Below, piece by piece: positions 17,791 to 30,100 of a stretch of 64,000 nt of DNA. Every line of letters starts with the position of its first letter. Position 1 is the stretch's first letter. Source of the stretch: Chamaecrista fasciculata (taxonomy: Eukaryota > Streptophyta > Magnoliopsida > Fabales > Fabaceae); the NCBI GenBank assembly GCA_003254925.1, contig QANZ01031075.1, positions 13,029 through 77,028 on the forward strand, written 5' to 3'. The notes under the pieces are model-generated. The model had not been told where the DNA came from and ran no database searches. It saw nothing but the letters and a program-made list of their open reading frames with translations. Position numbers and translations under genes: made by a program.

Positions 17791-20733
17791 ATGGAAGAAT
17801 GTGGAAGAAAGCTTTTGAGTAAGAGGGAAATAAATCCAGAGGAAGAAGAAGAACAGTTGAATTTGATGAAAAGGGTATGGAAAGAGAGCAAAGAGATGTG
17901 GATAGTGGCAGGTCCAGCCATATTCACAAGACTCTCTACCTTTGGCATCAATGTCACCACCCAGGCTTTCGTTGGCCACATTGGCTCCAAACAACTAGCT
18001 GCCTATGCTCTTGTCTTCACTGTTCTTATCAGATTCACAAATGGCATTCTAGTATGTGTCTCTCTCTATATATATGCTTAATTCTCATCTCCTTTAATTT
18101 TTTTTTTGCGGCTCAGTGCACAAGGCTCCCACCAGGTGGGGTCTAAGGAGGGTTAGATGTATGCAGCCTTACGTTTGCTTTGGAGATATGCTGTTTCTAA
18201 GATTTGAACCCGTGACCTCTAGGGTCACCAGGCAGAAACCATACCGTTTGTGAACTACAGTTAGTTTATAGGTTTTCTTTTTCGCACAATAACTAAAGTT
18301 TAAGAGGGTTTTAATTTATGCATTTTTTGCCGAGTCTTCAAGTTAATTCAATGATTATATATATGTATAGTTTGGAATGGCGAGTGCATTGGGAACTCTA
18401 TGTGGACAAGCATATGGTGCTAGAGAATATGGCATGATGGGAGTTTACCTCCAAAGATCATGGATTGTTCTATTCTTCACTTCCTTCTTCCTCCTTCCTC
18501 TGTTCTTCTTCACTACCCCAATTCTTAACATGTTAGGCCAACAAGAAAGCGTTTCACACATGGCAGGGACCATTTCAGTTTGGTCAATTCCTGTCTTGTT
18601 TGCTTATGTTATCTCATTCACCTGCCAGACATTCCTACAATCTCAGAGCAAAAACATCATTATCACATTCTTAGCTGCTTTCTCCATTTCCATTCATATT
18701 CTCCTTTCATGGCTTCTCACTATTAAGTACACGCTTGGGATTGCTGGAGCTATGATTTCCACAATTCTGGCATATTGGATTCCCAATATTGGTCAATTGC
18801 TGTTTGTGATGTGTGGATGGTGCCCTCAAACATGGAGAGGTTTCTCATTTCTCGCATTCAAAGATCTCTGGCCTATGCTCAAGCTCTCTCTTTCATCTGG
18901 TGCCATGTTGTGGTGACTCTCTTCTCTATGACCAATACATATATACATATTATTTTTCTTTGCAATAAATGAGGTAGTATTATTATTAATAATCATAAAT
19001 TTTCCATGAGGATTATCTAGATAAGTGCCTGCAAAATAGAATAGAGTCAGAACCACAAGAGAGCCAAGAATCTGCGTGGATTTTGATAATCAAATTAGTT
19101 GGAGACTGAGAATAATAATAATGAACAAAGAAGGAGTGCTTAAGAGAACCTGTGAGCCTTCATATGAAAAAAGAAAAATCTTATTTTTATCAAGTAGTTG
19201 TTGAAATATATAATGAGATGCTTATAGACCTTGGGTTTACCTCATGTGAGGAGATTGTTGAGATATTTGCCAAATCTTAACCTATCAACTATTATTGCTA
19301 CGATGATTAGATCTTCTTATTTGGGGTTCTTTTTATTTTTAACAGTCTTGAGCTTTGGTACAACGCAGTATTGGTTCTTTTAACTGGTAACATGGAAAAT
19401 GCAGAGGATGAAATTGACGCCTTATCTATATGGTGATCTTTCTGACTTTTCTCCTTTTTGTTTTACTTTTTTTGGTGGTTATTTTTATTTTTTTATGTTG
19501 TCAATCAATTAATGGCCTATATATATTAATTAATTAAGATCAAGTCTTGGTTTTGACAGCCTCAATATAAATGGATGGGAAATGATGATATCCTTTGGTT
19601 TTCTGGCTGCAGCCAGGTAATGATATTCTTGAAAAAATTAATGAGGCCCTCCATTTTTTATCATGGTAGATGATTTTAAATGTAAATCTTGATCAAATAT
19701 TTGCAGTGTTCGAGTGTCAAATGAGCTTGGAAGAGGAAACTCCAGAGCTGCAAAGTTCTCTATAGTAGTGACGGTTATTACATCATTTACAATTGGCTTC
19801 TTTCTCTTTCTCTTTTTCTTATTTTATAGGGAAAGACTCGCTTACATTTTCACAACAAATAAACAAGTAAGCGTTGCTATAGGAGATTTGTCACCTTTGT
19901 TGGCAATCTCTATATTACTAAACAGTATTCAACCCGTGCTTTCAGGTATATCAATATATTTCTCATCTGAATAAAATATTAAAATGATTGGTTTCTAATG
20001 TAGTATATAACATGATTTGGGTTGAATATATATATATATATATATGTATATGTAGGAGTTGCGGTTGGAGCAGGATTGCAAAGCATTGTAGCATATGTAA
20101 ACATAGGATGTTATTACATCATAGGAATACCGGTGGGGGTTGTTCTTAGTAACATTCTCCATTTACAAGTCAAGGTAAATTAATTAAGGTCTTATATTCT
20201 CTTTATATGCATTAGAATTTCATGATTATGTAGTTTTCACCCTTCCCTTGATTTGTAGGGTATCTGGATTGGAATGTTAATTGGAACATTGATTCAGACA
20301 ATTTTGCTTGCTATTATTACCTATAAAACTAATTGGGAACAACAGGTACTTAATCTATTCCTTCGCTTTCATTTTACTTCGTAATTATCTTATGCTTTTT
20401 CACAAAGGAATACGGTTTATTTTTTTATTTTAAAAGTTACATCTCACTCTGTTTAAATAAAGTGATTCAATTATTCTTACCATCATAACTATAATATTAT
20501 ATTATATTTTAATTTCAATTTAATAATTTTATTATAATGTTAAAAATAAAATTAAAATTACATTATATGTATGAATGAAATTAAAAAAATGTTTAATTAA
20601 AAGTGCAACATTTTGAGTTTAAAGATGATATATAGAAATATGGTACCATGCACAGGTGATCCTAGCTCGCAGCCGCCTGAATAAGTTTTCTGATGACAAT
20701 CAAGAAACGAACACAAACGCATCCAATAATTAG
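17791..20733 (+). CDS. MATE efflux transporter, DETOXIFICATION family (gene C)
   Basis: Third intact transporter, a clear paralogue of A and B but diverged throughout. Exons: 17791-18051, 18371-18912, 19346-19432, 19560-19616, 19707-19945, 20056-20174, 20259-20345, 20656-20733. All are GT-AG with the same phases as A and B, giving 489 aa. The N-terminus is longer and acidic ([12 protein letters not shown]), the C-terminal tail shorter (ends TNASNN). Family blocks: [67 protein letters not shown] and [12 protein letters not shown] chose ATG 17791 because it is the first ATG in the frame; only a GTG lies upstream in frame. Intron 1 contains a SINE. A broken copy of its exon 5 lies 79 bp after the stop. 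Convergent with the ELMO gene. Confidence 0.94.
18098..18262 (-). mobile_element. tRNA-derived SINE in intron 1 of MATE gene C
   Basis: On the minus strand the block starts near 18262, carries a pol III B-box-like GGTTCAAATC (18210-18201) with the following TAGAAACAGC, and ends in an A-rich tail (T run at 18098-18107 on +). The + strand reads GGCTCCCACCAGGTGGGG and GAACCCGTGACCTCTAGGGT, words familiar from plant tRNA-derived SINEs. It lengthens intron 1 of gene C to 319 bp against 97 bp in A and B. Confidence 0.7.
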
Positions 20734-20811
20734 TTGGAAGGGTTGAATGGTTGAGAATGGGTTCTCCTTATTTTTAGTGTGTACTTGCAAACTATTTAGT
20801 ATTTACTGTAA

Positions 20812-20951
20812 GACATCATTCACAATTAGCTTTTTTCTCTATGTATTTTTCTAATTTTATAGGTAAAGACTTGCATCCAATTTATAATCAATAACGAAAT
20901 AATTGTCATAGTGGACAATTTGTAATCTTTGTCTGCAATCTCTGTATTGAT
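20812..20951 (+). pseudogene. Degenerate MATE exon 5 relic
   Basis: Aligns to the middle of exon 5 of gene C (19780-19925): TCATTCACAATTAGCTTTTT against TCATTTACAATTGGCTTCTT, then ATTTTATAGGTAAAGACTTG against ATTTTATAGGGAAAGACTCG, then GCAATCTCTGTATTGA against GCAATCTCTATATTAC. Several in-frame stops and single-base changes show it is old and dead. It lies 79 bp after the stop of gene C, in the same orientation, and is a remnant of a further copy in the array. Confidence 0.75.
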
Positions 20952-21582
20952 GGACCAAGATTTGAAGAAATTAATCTTAAGAGGATGATGATATGAATTG
21001 TATCTGAGTTGGTTGATTTCTGTACTTGATTTATAGTCTCCTGATTAATTTGTTGGGAGAGGAGAGATCCAGAAAGGAAGCAAAAAAGAGAGAGGAAAGG
21101 TTGTCATGTGATCTCTTGATAACTAGTGATTAACTAGTGAAGATGTTTGTTTATTACCTTTCTTTCAATTTTACAAATTATTTAGTAGGGTAGCGACGAG
21201 TTTTAAAAATCTTAAATACCCTGTCCGTCTATATGTTATGGATGATCCTGAAATGCAGAAAGACAAGTTTGAACACTAATGTCAAATCATGGATTATTTG
21301 TCTATTTGGCAACAAATGATCATGGGCATTTTCAGAGTTTACATAGAACTAAGGGGGATACTCACGTCATTTAGTGGCTACAAATTACAGCCAGATTTCC
21401 TGTTGGCGAAGCACTTCTTGGATTCCCATTTTAGGAAGAAATTTTCACTCAAGAACATATGATTCTATGCAAAAGGATAGTTTCTGAACAATTTTTCTGA
21501 ATTATGTTTACATATGCTTGTATACAGCTGGTAAATTTAATTGTTGTATAAACAAAATGACAAATGACCAGACCAACGAGAA
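20952..21582. other. Convergent intergenic region
   Basis: Between the MATE relic and the stop codon of the ELMO gene. It must include the 3' UTR of the ELMO gene on the minus strand. No other feature seen. Confidence 0.45.
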
Positions 21583-24500
21583 TCATCTCAAAAGGTTGTA
21601 AGCCGGCAAATCTTGTACACTGGAGATGTCTTCAAGTGCAAGCTCACGCTCTAACTGGGCTCTTGTGGACTTCAGAACATCCTAATTAAAATTAGGTTAT
21701 AAATGAATCGCTAATTTATCAAGGTGAAATCAAGTAAAAGAAAAATAAAGCAATGCCAAAATTTAAATATTTACATTGAATTCCATATAAGAAGCACGCT
21801 TTGCAAGCCACTGAGCATCCATCATTTGAAAGGCAACGCAAAACAGGTTGTCAAATGCCATTTCATCCTCCTCAAGCAGACCGAGAAAACAAATCCCAGC
21901 CGAAGAAGATGGAATCTCTGAAGCAAAAAAAAAAAAAAGAATTCATCAGTAATTTTTTAATATAGATGTTGTAAATATTCATCGAACAGCGGCATTCATA
22001 TAGATTTTGTGTCTCTGAAACAAGAGACAGACACCACTGTAACTACCTGCTTGAAGATCCAGCATTTGTACCAACATAAAAGAAATATTTATTCCAGCAA
22101 CAGCAAATGGATACTCCCATTCTGCCCTGATTCCATCTTCTTTATTCAATAATCGCTTGAATGATTCCTGTCAGTGCAGAAACATGTTTAACTCATTAAA
22201 AGCACTATACTTTAATGAATTAATAACACACCACTTAGAAAGAAAAGTAGTCCATTTATAGGTCGAAATACTTTAAGCAATAATGCAAGTGAAGAAACTT
22301 ACTGGATATTTCTGGGCAAAAAAGATAAGATTCTCCAATGATACAAATCCTCCACCCCTGCCAGATGCCAATCATATCAAAGTTCCTATCAATTCATTAT
22401 TAATACCAATTGGTAAACAAAAAGTTACAGCTGCACAAAGATTATACTCTACTTTCTTCAGTTGCTACAATGATCGAAACTATGCTTCACAGCCACTATT
22501 AGAGATATATAAAATCTAATTTTCTTGGCTACTCTGGATATTAGTAAATAGCATCTCTTCACCCAGTAAAGCCTCTCATATGCTCTCCAATACATTTTTA
22601 ACCAATTGCTCTCTAAAACCCTAACCTTATGCACCCTACCTCCATAGTCATCCCAACCCCTCAGCCTCCTGCCAATTTCAATATATTGGCCTGGTAACAT
22701 ACCTAAAATCTGTTGAAGGATCTGCACCTTGCCATCCCATTTCTTTCCAAAGCTCTGATTTAAGTGCAGGAAGCATCCTGTCAGGGTAAGCCAATTTCCA
22801 TAATTGCTTGAGTGCATCCTGCAACACAGAAATCACGAATTTAAATAACTTGCAAGTGTAGATAAGTTATTCATAAAAGCAAAAATATTTAGGAAGATGC
22901 CTATTGACTGTACAATTTCTGCCCTTTCAGTCTTCATATTAGAATTTTAAAAAATTCAATCGCTGGAGACAATTTCATTTATACACACAACAAAAGAATA
23001 GATAAAATCATTGTGGCTGCCAAGCTTCCAGTTAATCCATTTAGGAAACTCAATTTGAAGTCAGAAAATTAATCCTTTCACAGTTTCACCCTCCACATGA
23101 TTTTGAAGTTTAGGACTCAACCAGCCTACACTCTAGAGATTCTTTTTTTTTTTTTGTATGTCCAGATTTTTCATCGAGACAGGAAGGACAGAAGAGTAGA
23201 AATTCAGATTAAATAGTACAAAGCAGTATAGAGTATAATCAGCAAGGTGTCAGAAAAAATGGTTCAAAAATGCAAGATCAGGTCGAACACATACTTGGTG
23301 CTCTGTTTTCGAACTGTCAAACGGTACTTCAAGCCGTTGCCGTAAATTTCTGAGTCTTTCTTCCTACAAAACAATAACATGGGAAATAATCATATATAAT
23401 ACACAAAAAGACAAATGAGAGATCATCAGATATAATGCATACAAAGCACAAAGTCGTGAATTATAAGGAAAGATGTCAATATACAAAATCCTGAAATTCT
23501 GGTACCCAATTCCATGGAAATTATGTATTAATCTTATTTACGAAATTATGAGCCAAAGAAACCAAAATAAGGGCATCTATGGCAATAAAGTTTCATGGAT
23601 ACAATATGCAAACAAAAATGAAAACATTAGCATTTGCTTTATAACCATGGTTTCAAATTTCTTTAATATTACCAACTATTTCAGAATTCTTTCTATGAAT
23701 TCACAACTGTTTACCAGTTATGAGCAATCAAAGTGAATTAATACAATCTCTATACTTAATTATTATCTGTTGGATCCATGGATAAATTTATCGATATATG
23801 GTTGGATCTTTGTTAATTAGATGTTGGCAAAAGGCAGTAACGTAAATGCCAAATAACTCAAAAAGAAACATTGACACACATTTAACAACATTTCACACCA
23901 GCCTCTCCTGAAATTTAACCCAGTGTGTCCCACTTGGTTGAGATAATATGAATTAGTAGATGTAAGATCTTTATCTATTAAAAAAAATGAAATACTTAAT
24001 TCAGTAGTTAATTTCTTTTTCACATCATAATAGTCATTCACAAGCTACAGTGGGAAACACCATTTTAGAGAACCTATTCTCACTGTTGTATAAATCATTT
24101 ATAGAAGTAAGTGTTCCAAGAGATTATCAAAATGAGCAATTTGGTTGAACAGAGCATAAAGCCATCTAGTCCAATCAACAATAATTGTTCAACAGAAATT
24201 AACTGATTTCTCCCAAGGGTTCTTAAAAGTAATGCATCAGAACTGACAATCAGACATCACATATTATACCTGCAGTGGGCTAAGAGAACCAGGAAGAATC
24301 AAATTATTTTGTCCATGAAGAGCAGTATATGGAAAAGAAATAAGACGCCCAATGAGGGATCCAGATCCAAGTACAATATTAGCTGCGAAGGAAATATAAA
24401 AAAATTAGTTACAGACCGCACCATCTAATCTCGGTAAAGAGACCAAAAGAATCCTGACATGCTGCATTTTCTTTTCGGTACATCAATCAAACAATTAGGA

Positions 24501-25429
24501 AAAGTTGAAATAGTGTATAGCAAAACAGAAGCAAATTAAAGGACAAGCCTAGGATATAAAACTACAGTCTACACCAGCCACCAAGGGTCTTCAATCTACT
24601 TACAACAATTTCTGCCATGCCATCAAAGTTAAGGAAAGCCACCGTAGTATTCAATAATACAAATTCCACAGCCTTAATTATACGCAAGAGATCAGAGAAA
24701 GAAGACAACAGACTTTCATTTGTATGCATTGATACCAAGGGCACAGAATTTCCTTCCGCTCATAAGTCATAACTAACAGTATTGGAGATTTTGACCATAA
24801 AATCATAGCATATAATGAGTAAACTGCAATATAGGGAACTGCAATAATGGGGTTTGGCATGAGAATTGAAAAAGGAAAGCACATTTATCAAGGACAAGTA
24901 CAACAAATTGTGGATAAGTAAAACATCACTTTAGTTGCAGTTAATGAAAAAAACCACAATGCACCGGCAATCAGGTACCATAAATCACACCCAAACCATC
25001 ATGGATAGTTGTTGTAGTCAAGAGACAAGCCAAGAAAATCATATAAAGACACACACCTAGCCACTGGGCCCATTGTGCAACCAGTTGTGAAAATAAGAAT
25101 GTCCAATGAAGCTGTTCCTTCTGCCTTCTATCATCCCAACTATCTTCGATAGCAGATACCTATCATCCCAACATAGGAAAAAAAAAAAGCGCATTTACCA
25201 AAAATGACAAGAATGAATTATAACAAGGAGTCAGAGAATTGCATCCTTGAATGGTTTCAATGCAAGACAATATAGACCCTGATCATACCGTTCTATTGTT
25301 TTCACTATAATCATGTTCCCCCAGAAGTGGCTCACTGAGAGAATCTAACCCAGAAGTCTCGAAATGGTCACGGCTTTTTCCATCAACATCTCCATGATGG
25401 AGTCTCCTCCTCAATGTTCTTGATGACAT
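21583..25429 (-). CDS. ELMO/CED-12 domain-containing protein
   Basis: Plant ELMO-domain proteins are related to animal ELMOD GTPase-activating proteins; in plants they are linked to membrane and cytoskeletal signalling, with no settled reaction. Nine exons in order of translation: 25289-25429, 25057-25159, 24270-24382, 23295-23363, 22703-22818, 22303-22357, 22047-22167, 21775-21917, 21583-21681. All GT-AG and in phase, 319 aa. The ELMO domain spans about residues 110-280 and contains LWKLAYPDR, then WKEMGWQGADPSTDFRGGG, matching the ELMOD motif W...GFQ...P.TDFRG.G (with GWQ for GFQ), so the proposed catalytic arginine is kept. The N-terminus is Arg-rich (MSSRTLRRRLHHG). A 5'-UTR intron probably spans 25451-25756. 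Confidence 0.92.
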
Positions 25430-25819
25430 TAATATGCTGTCTACGTTAGCCTATATGTAAAAAGGGAATCGTTTCAAAGAGGCCAGAGCAATCAAGACTA
25501 TCATCAACATTATTTTTTTAAGTCTAAAGTCAGTAAATCCATTCTAGTCTAGTCAAAATTTTCATCAATCCGCATAACAAGTATTCTTAGTCAGCTCGAA
25601 TTATGGAAAAAAAAATCCCCAAAACACGAAATAAACCCTAAAGATGAGTGATTTATAGCCGTCATCGACCAAATGGGTAACCCAACAATCTTACTCAATT
25701 GACAGAGAATTGAAATTTGAAACGCAGACGCAAATCAACAGAATTGTGATTCGTACCTGGGAAAACTGAGAGGATCGGGAGGCTTAAACAGTAAAAAAGA
25801 AAAAACTGAGAACCAAAGC

Positions 25820-27139
25820 CCGGTGGCTTTAACAACCGGTTGCTTCCTTGGAATCGATTTCGTGGTCACTAAGTTAAGACGATCAGTATCTCTATCGACG
25901 CCCCGCCAAGCCAGCTCTAACGTGTTCTGCTGTTAACGCTGACTTCCACCATCGCCATCGGACATCGAAGCTTTTTCTTTTTTTTTTTCAAAAAAGAAAG
26001 AGTTCTAGCGAGATGAAATTCTGAAAATACATTTTAGTTATTTAGTTATTTGTGTTTATAATTAAGTCCATTACAAAAAAACCCATATTTATAATTATTT
26101 AACTCTGAAAATTATTATATATCAAACAATCAACTCTCATTGTGGAAGATATCATAATCCATGAGAAACTTATAAATAAAGTAAGCATTTAGTTTAGTAC
26201 TTATTATGACCTATAACTTGGTTGGTAATTGATAAATTCAGTTTCTGACACTGAACCGATTAAGAAGCTTGGTTGCGTTTTAACTTTTTATAAAACAGAA
26301 AATTTTCACAATTATCTTCCAATTTTCCTCTTACTTTTCCACTAATTTATCTTTTTTTCAATAACAGACAAACCCAAAAAAAAGAAGATATTTATGTTAT
26401 GTTTGGACATAATAATTTAAGAAAAAGTACATTTAAATGAAGATATTTTTTAAAACAATGAAATTCAATTACTAATAAAAATTACTTTCTTTTCTTAAAT
26501 TACTCCATCCAAACACTATTGGAATATATTTGAACTGAGGATTCTAAAAGAAAAGGGAAGGAAAGAAGAAACAATTAGGATATCTTTTATTTGTTTGAAA
26601 AGTACAAAAACAAATAGAAAGAGATATAAAAGATTAATCCTTAATCTTCTACATCTCTTACCTTCATAAATTTAAGATATCCCAATATGAAAATATCTTA
26701 AACGAGATATTGATATCCAAAAAAGAAAAATGAATGACCCTTTCCTTCCTATCCTTTCTCTTCCACTTCAATATCTTCCCTTCCTCTTTCGATTCCATAA
26801 AAACATGCTCTTGGTGAGGGCCCAATCAGGTTCTAATTTGCAGAAGTTGACTCAGTGAATAAGATCCCAAGTATATGACTATGATGACAAAACCTACCAC
26901 TAACAAAGTTACAAAGGGGCAGTTGAATGGATATTAAAAGAGGGGGTTTGACCAAAAAAAAAAAAAAGAACAAGAGGGGTTGTATAGGGTTACAGGCAAA
27001 TGCTGGCATCATCTAATTAATTCTCTACTAATATACATTGTTACAGAGCCTCGGAGAAAATCCTCAGCCTACAGAAATGTCTCAGGGGATCTTGCTAGAA
27101 AGGTTGCAGCAATGTTGGCTAACGATCTTAGAACATTGA
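25820..27139. other. ELMO gene upstream region and CID gene 3' region
   Basis: Upstream DNA of the ELMO gene (from about 25820) runs into the 3' UTR of the next minus-strand gene (about 26950-27139). AT-rich, with poly-A tracts near 26955. No extra gene: open frames at 26980-27489 on + are the antisense of the CID gene's last exon. Confidence 0.5.
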
Positions 27140-30100
27140 TCACTGCCTATGTACCGGCGGTGGAGTCGAAGGATGGCTTTGTCCATAAAACCCAATACCC
27201 GGCGGCCTGTAAAATCCTCCTGCTGCAGACTGCTGTTGTTGCTGTGCCTGCTGAGCTTGTGACTGTTGAGATGGTTGAGCACTCGGCCTTGATAAGCCTG
27301 CTGCCACGTGTGGAGGTAAAGGAGGCGGAGGTGGAGGCGGTAGGTTATTCGATCCATATCCATAAGGAATACCACCAATCATCAAGCCAGTGGATTGGAC
27401 ATATTGATTCGCCGGAGAATGAGAGGGCGGTGGAGGCGGAGGTGGGGGTGGAGGTGCCGGAGGAGCATATGCAGCTTGTAATTGACTAGGCTGTGACATG
27501 GCTTGGAGGCTAATTGATGGTGCAATTGGCATATTTGCCATTGATTGCTGTTGTAAAGGTGAGAAAAATGCAGAACTCCCTAAATCAGAGTTGCTAACAT
27601 CAGGCGATGGTTTTTCAAGTTTGGGCCTTTTATTATCCGGGTTGAACATTGGTAGTCCTGAACTGAATCCACTAGATTTCAAACTACCATTCATGGAGGC
27701 AGCTTCTTCAGCAACAAGGGAAGACAGAACAGAAGTAAGCATCTGAGCAGAGGACGCCGAGGCAGAAAGCTTAGCAGCAACAGCAGCAGCTACCGCCTTC
27801 TTGTTGTCTTCTTCAATAGCTTTGAGAGGAGCAAATGACAATAGAGATTGGCTAAATGGAGGCTGAGTAGAAGAGCTGTTCAGTTGTGCTGATGGAGGAT
27901 TCTGTTCTAACACCCTTGTCTCTTCTGCTCCTTGGTTAAGCCTCTTTCTCATACTCACTGCACGCTCTATCTGACCTCGAGCAGACTAAAAATTGAAGAA
28001 AAAGTGAAAAACCATCGGTGTCACTCTCTCAGACAAAGGAAAAGAACCATAAGGAACAAGTTAGGCAATATGCAGGATCTGAAGAGATCATAAAATATGA
28101 TGTTTCATGACTACGGAGGATGAACTGAAAACTTTTTATCAGCTGGCTAAGGGGCCAGCAAACTAGAGAATAAGGTTCTAACATGTTTTATTTTTTAAAA
28201 AAATAATTATGTTAACAACTCAAACTTTAGGGCAGAAGCAAACACTTTAGGTGGGTACAGACTCTATGAAACCACAGGATAAGCCAGCTAATAAAATTTA
28301 GGTCAAAGTCCTATTTTGGTCCCTCATGTTTGCTCAAAGTTTCGTTTTGGTCCCTTAAGTATTTTTCGTTCTGTTTTGGTCCCCCATGTTTACTCAAAGG
28401 TCCGTTTTGGTCCCCCACGTTTGCTCAAAGTTCTGTTTTGGTCCCCCATGTTTGCTCAAAATTCCGTTTTAGTCCCTCATGTTTGCTCAAAGTTCCGTTT
28501 TGGTCTCTCAAGTTTCCAAAAAGTTCCACCGTTAGTCCCTGACTCTCTTCCATCCACTTTTTCCATTAAAAAAAGGAAAAAAAACTAACTTTCATCTCCC
28601 AACAATTTTGCTCTATTTTGCTAAAAAGAGCAAAATTGTTGGGAGATGAAAGTTAGTTTTCTTCCTTTTTTTTTAACAAAAAAAGTGGATGGAAAAGAGT
28701 CAAGGACTAACGTTGGAACTTTTTAGAAACTTGAGGGACCAAAATGGAGCAAAAAGTTGAGTGACCAAAACGGAACTTTGAGCAAACCTGAGGGACCAAA
28801 ATAGGACTTTGGCCTAAAATTTAAACAAGCTATCCGAAGTGAAGGGTAAAATGCTCAACTTCCCAAATAGATTTGGTTAAATCAAAAGTGCTGGAAATAC
28901 ATTGGACACAGACAGAGTTCATCTAAATAAATAATGGCAAAATAAGTACCGGATATCAATAGGGACAGGAAAAATCACAAAATTAGGAGAACAAGGCTAC
29001 AAAACAACTGCGACAGGAAAAGTATTAAGAAAAATGGAGGATAATCCCAGGGGAGAGAGAGTGAAAGAGACAAATAAGGTAAACAATATTTCTTTGCCAA
29101 TTATCACATACAAGAAGGAAAAGGGCTCATCACATGTTGACGTGCTTATTACAATACACAAGATGGCTGAAGGTGCATGAAAATAAATTTTTGAGATCCA
29201 AAGAAGGAAATGACATGGACAATGTTTAAAAGCAACAAAAACTTCCAAGGGTTTCAGAATAAAATAACACTGACAGAAACAGGAAAGACAATTACTTACT
29301 AGCAGCTGAGTGCGAACAAGCTCCTGCCTTGATTCCTGAAAAACTTCAGATCAGTAAGCTCATTGATTGCACAAAGCTTTTTAAAAAATGCAGCTTCAGA
29401 ATATAAAGATTGTAAAAACATCTATACTTGTTCCTGAAGTGCATCTTTAAGCTGGGATAGCAAGGAAGCCCTAGCAGACTCAGCATTTTCAAGTTGCAAC
29501 ATATATTGCTGAAGCTCTTTTTCCTGCTCTTGAAGGTCATTCATCAACGTTGTTCCTAGCTGATTTCCTGATGTATCAACCACCAAAAAAATGATTCTTT
29601 GATGACTTCATCAAAAATATTAATCTGGTCATACTTTGCAAATAAGAAAGAAAGAAAATTTAAGTCATGAAAGCTAATTTCCCTGAAGTTGAGAAGACAG
29701 ACATCACGTGTACGCACGTCTTCAAAGCCTTTAGGAAAAATGAGCTATACCAGAATTTAAATGTTTATGTATACCACCATAGTAACCCCCAAAAAGAACG
29801 AATTAGCAACAGAGAGATTTAACAAGTAGTAACAGCATAATCATTTCTTGTGATTCTACTGTTCAATGAAGGAGGTATCACAAGCCCCTTGACTTCGGAC
29901 CACTAATTTCATGCTTTATTTTGGTGGAAATTAATAAAGAACAATTTCTTAACTTTTGAATGAGATCTCAGAAAACTCTGAAGAACAAGGGTCCAACGTC
30001 AACAGTTCTTTTTCTCAAAGTAGTGAAAAGCCAGTAAACTTGCTTCAATGAGAATGACTAGATTTAAAAAAAATTTTATGATGGTCTACACTCTAATTTT

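Noticed and set aside
26980-27746. Plus-strand frames of 169 and 82 aa
   Set aside because: They are antisense to the last exon of the CID gene, whose frame, motifs and splice phases are convincing.
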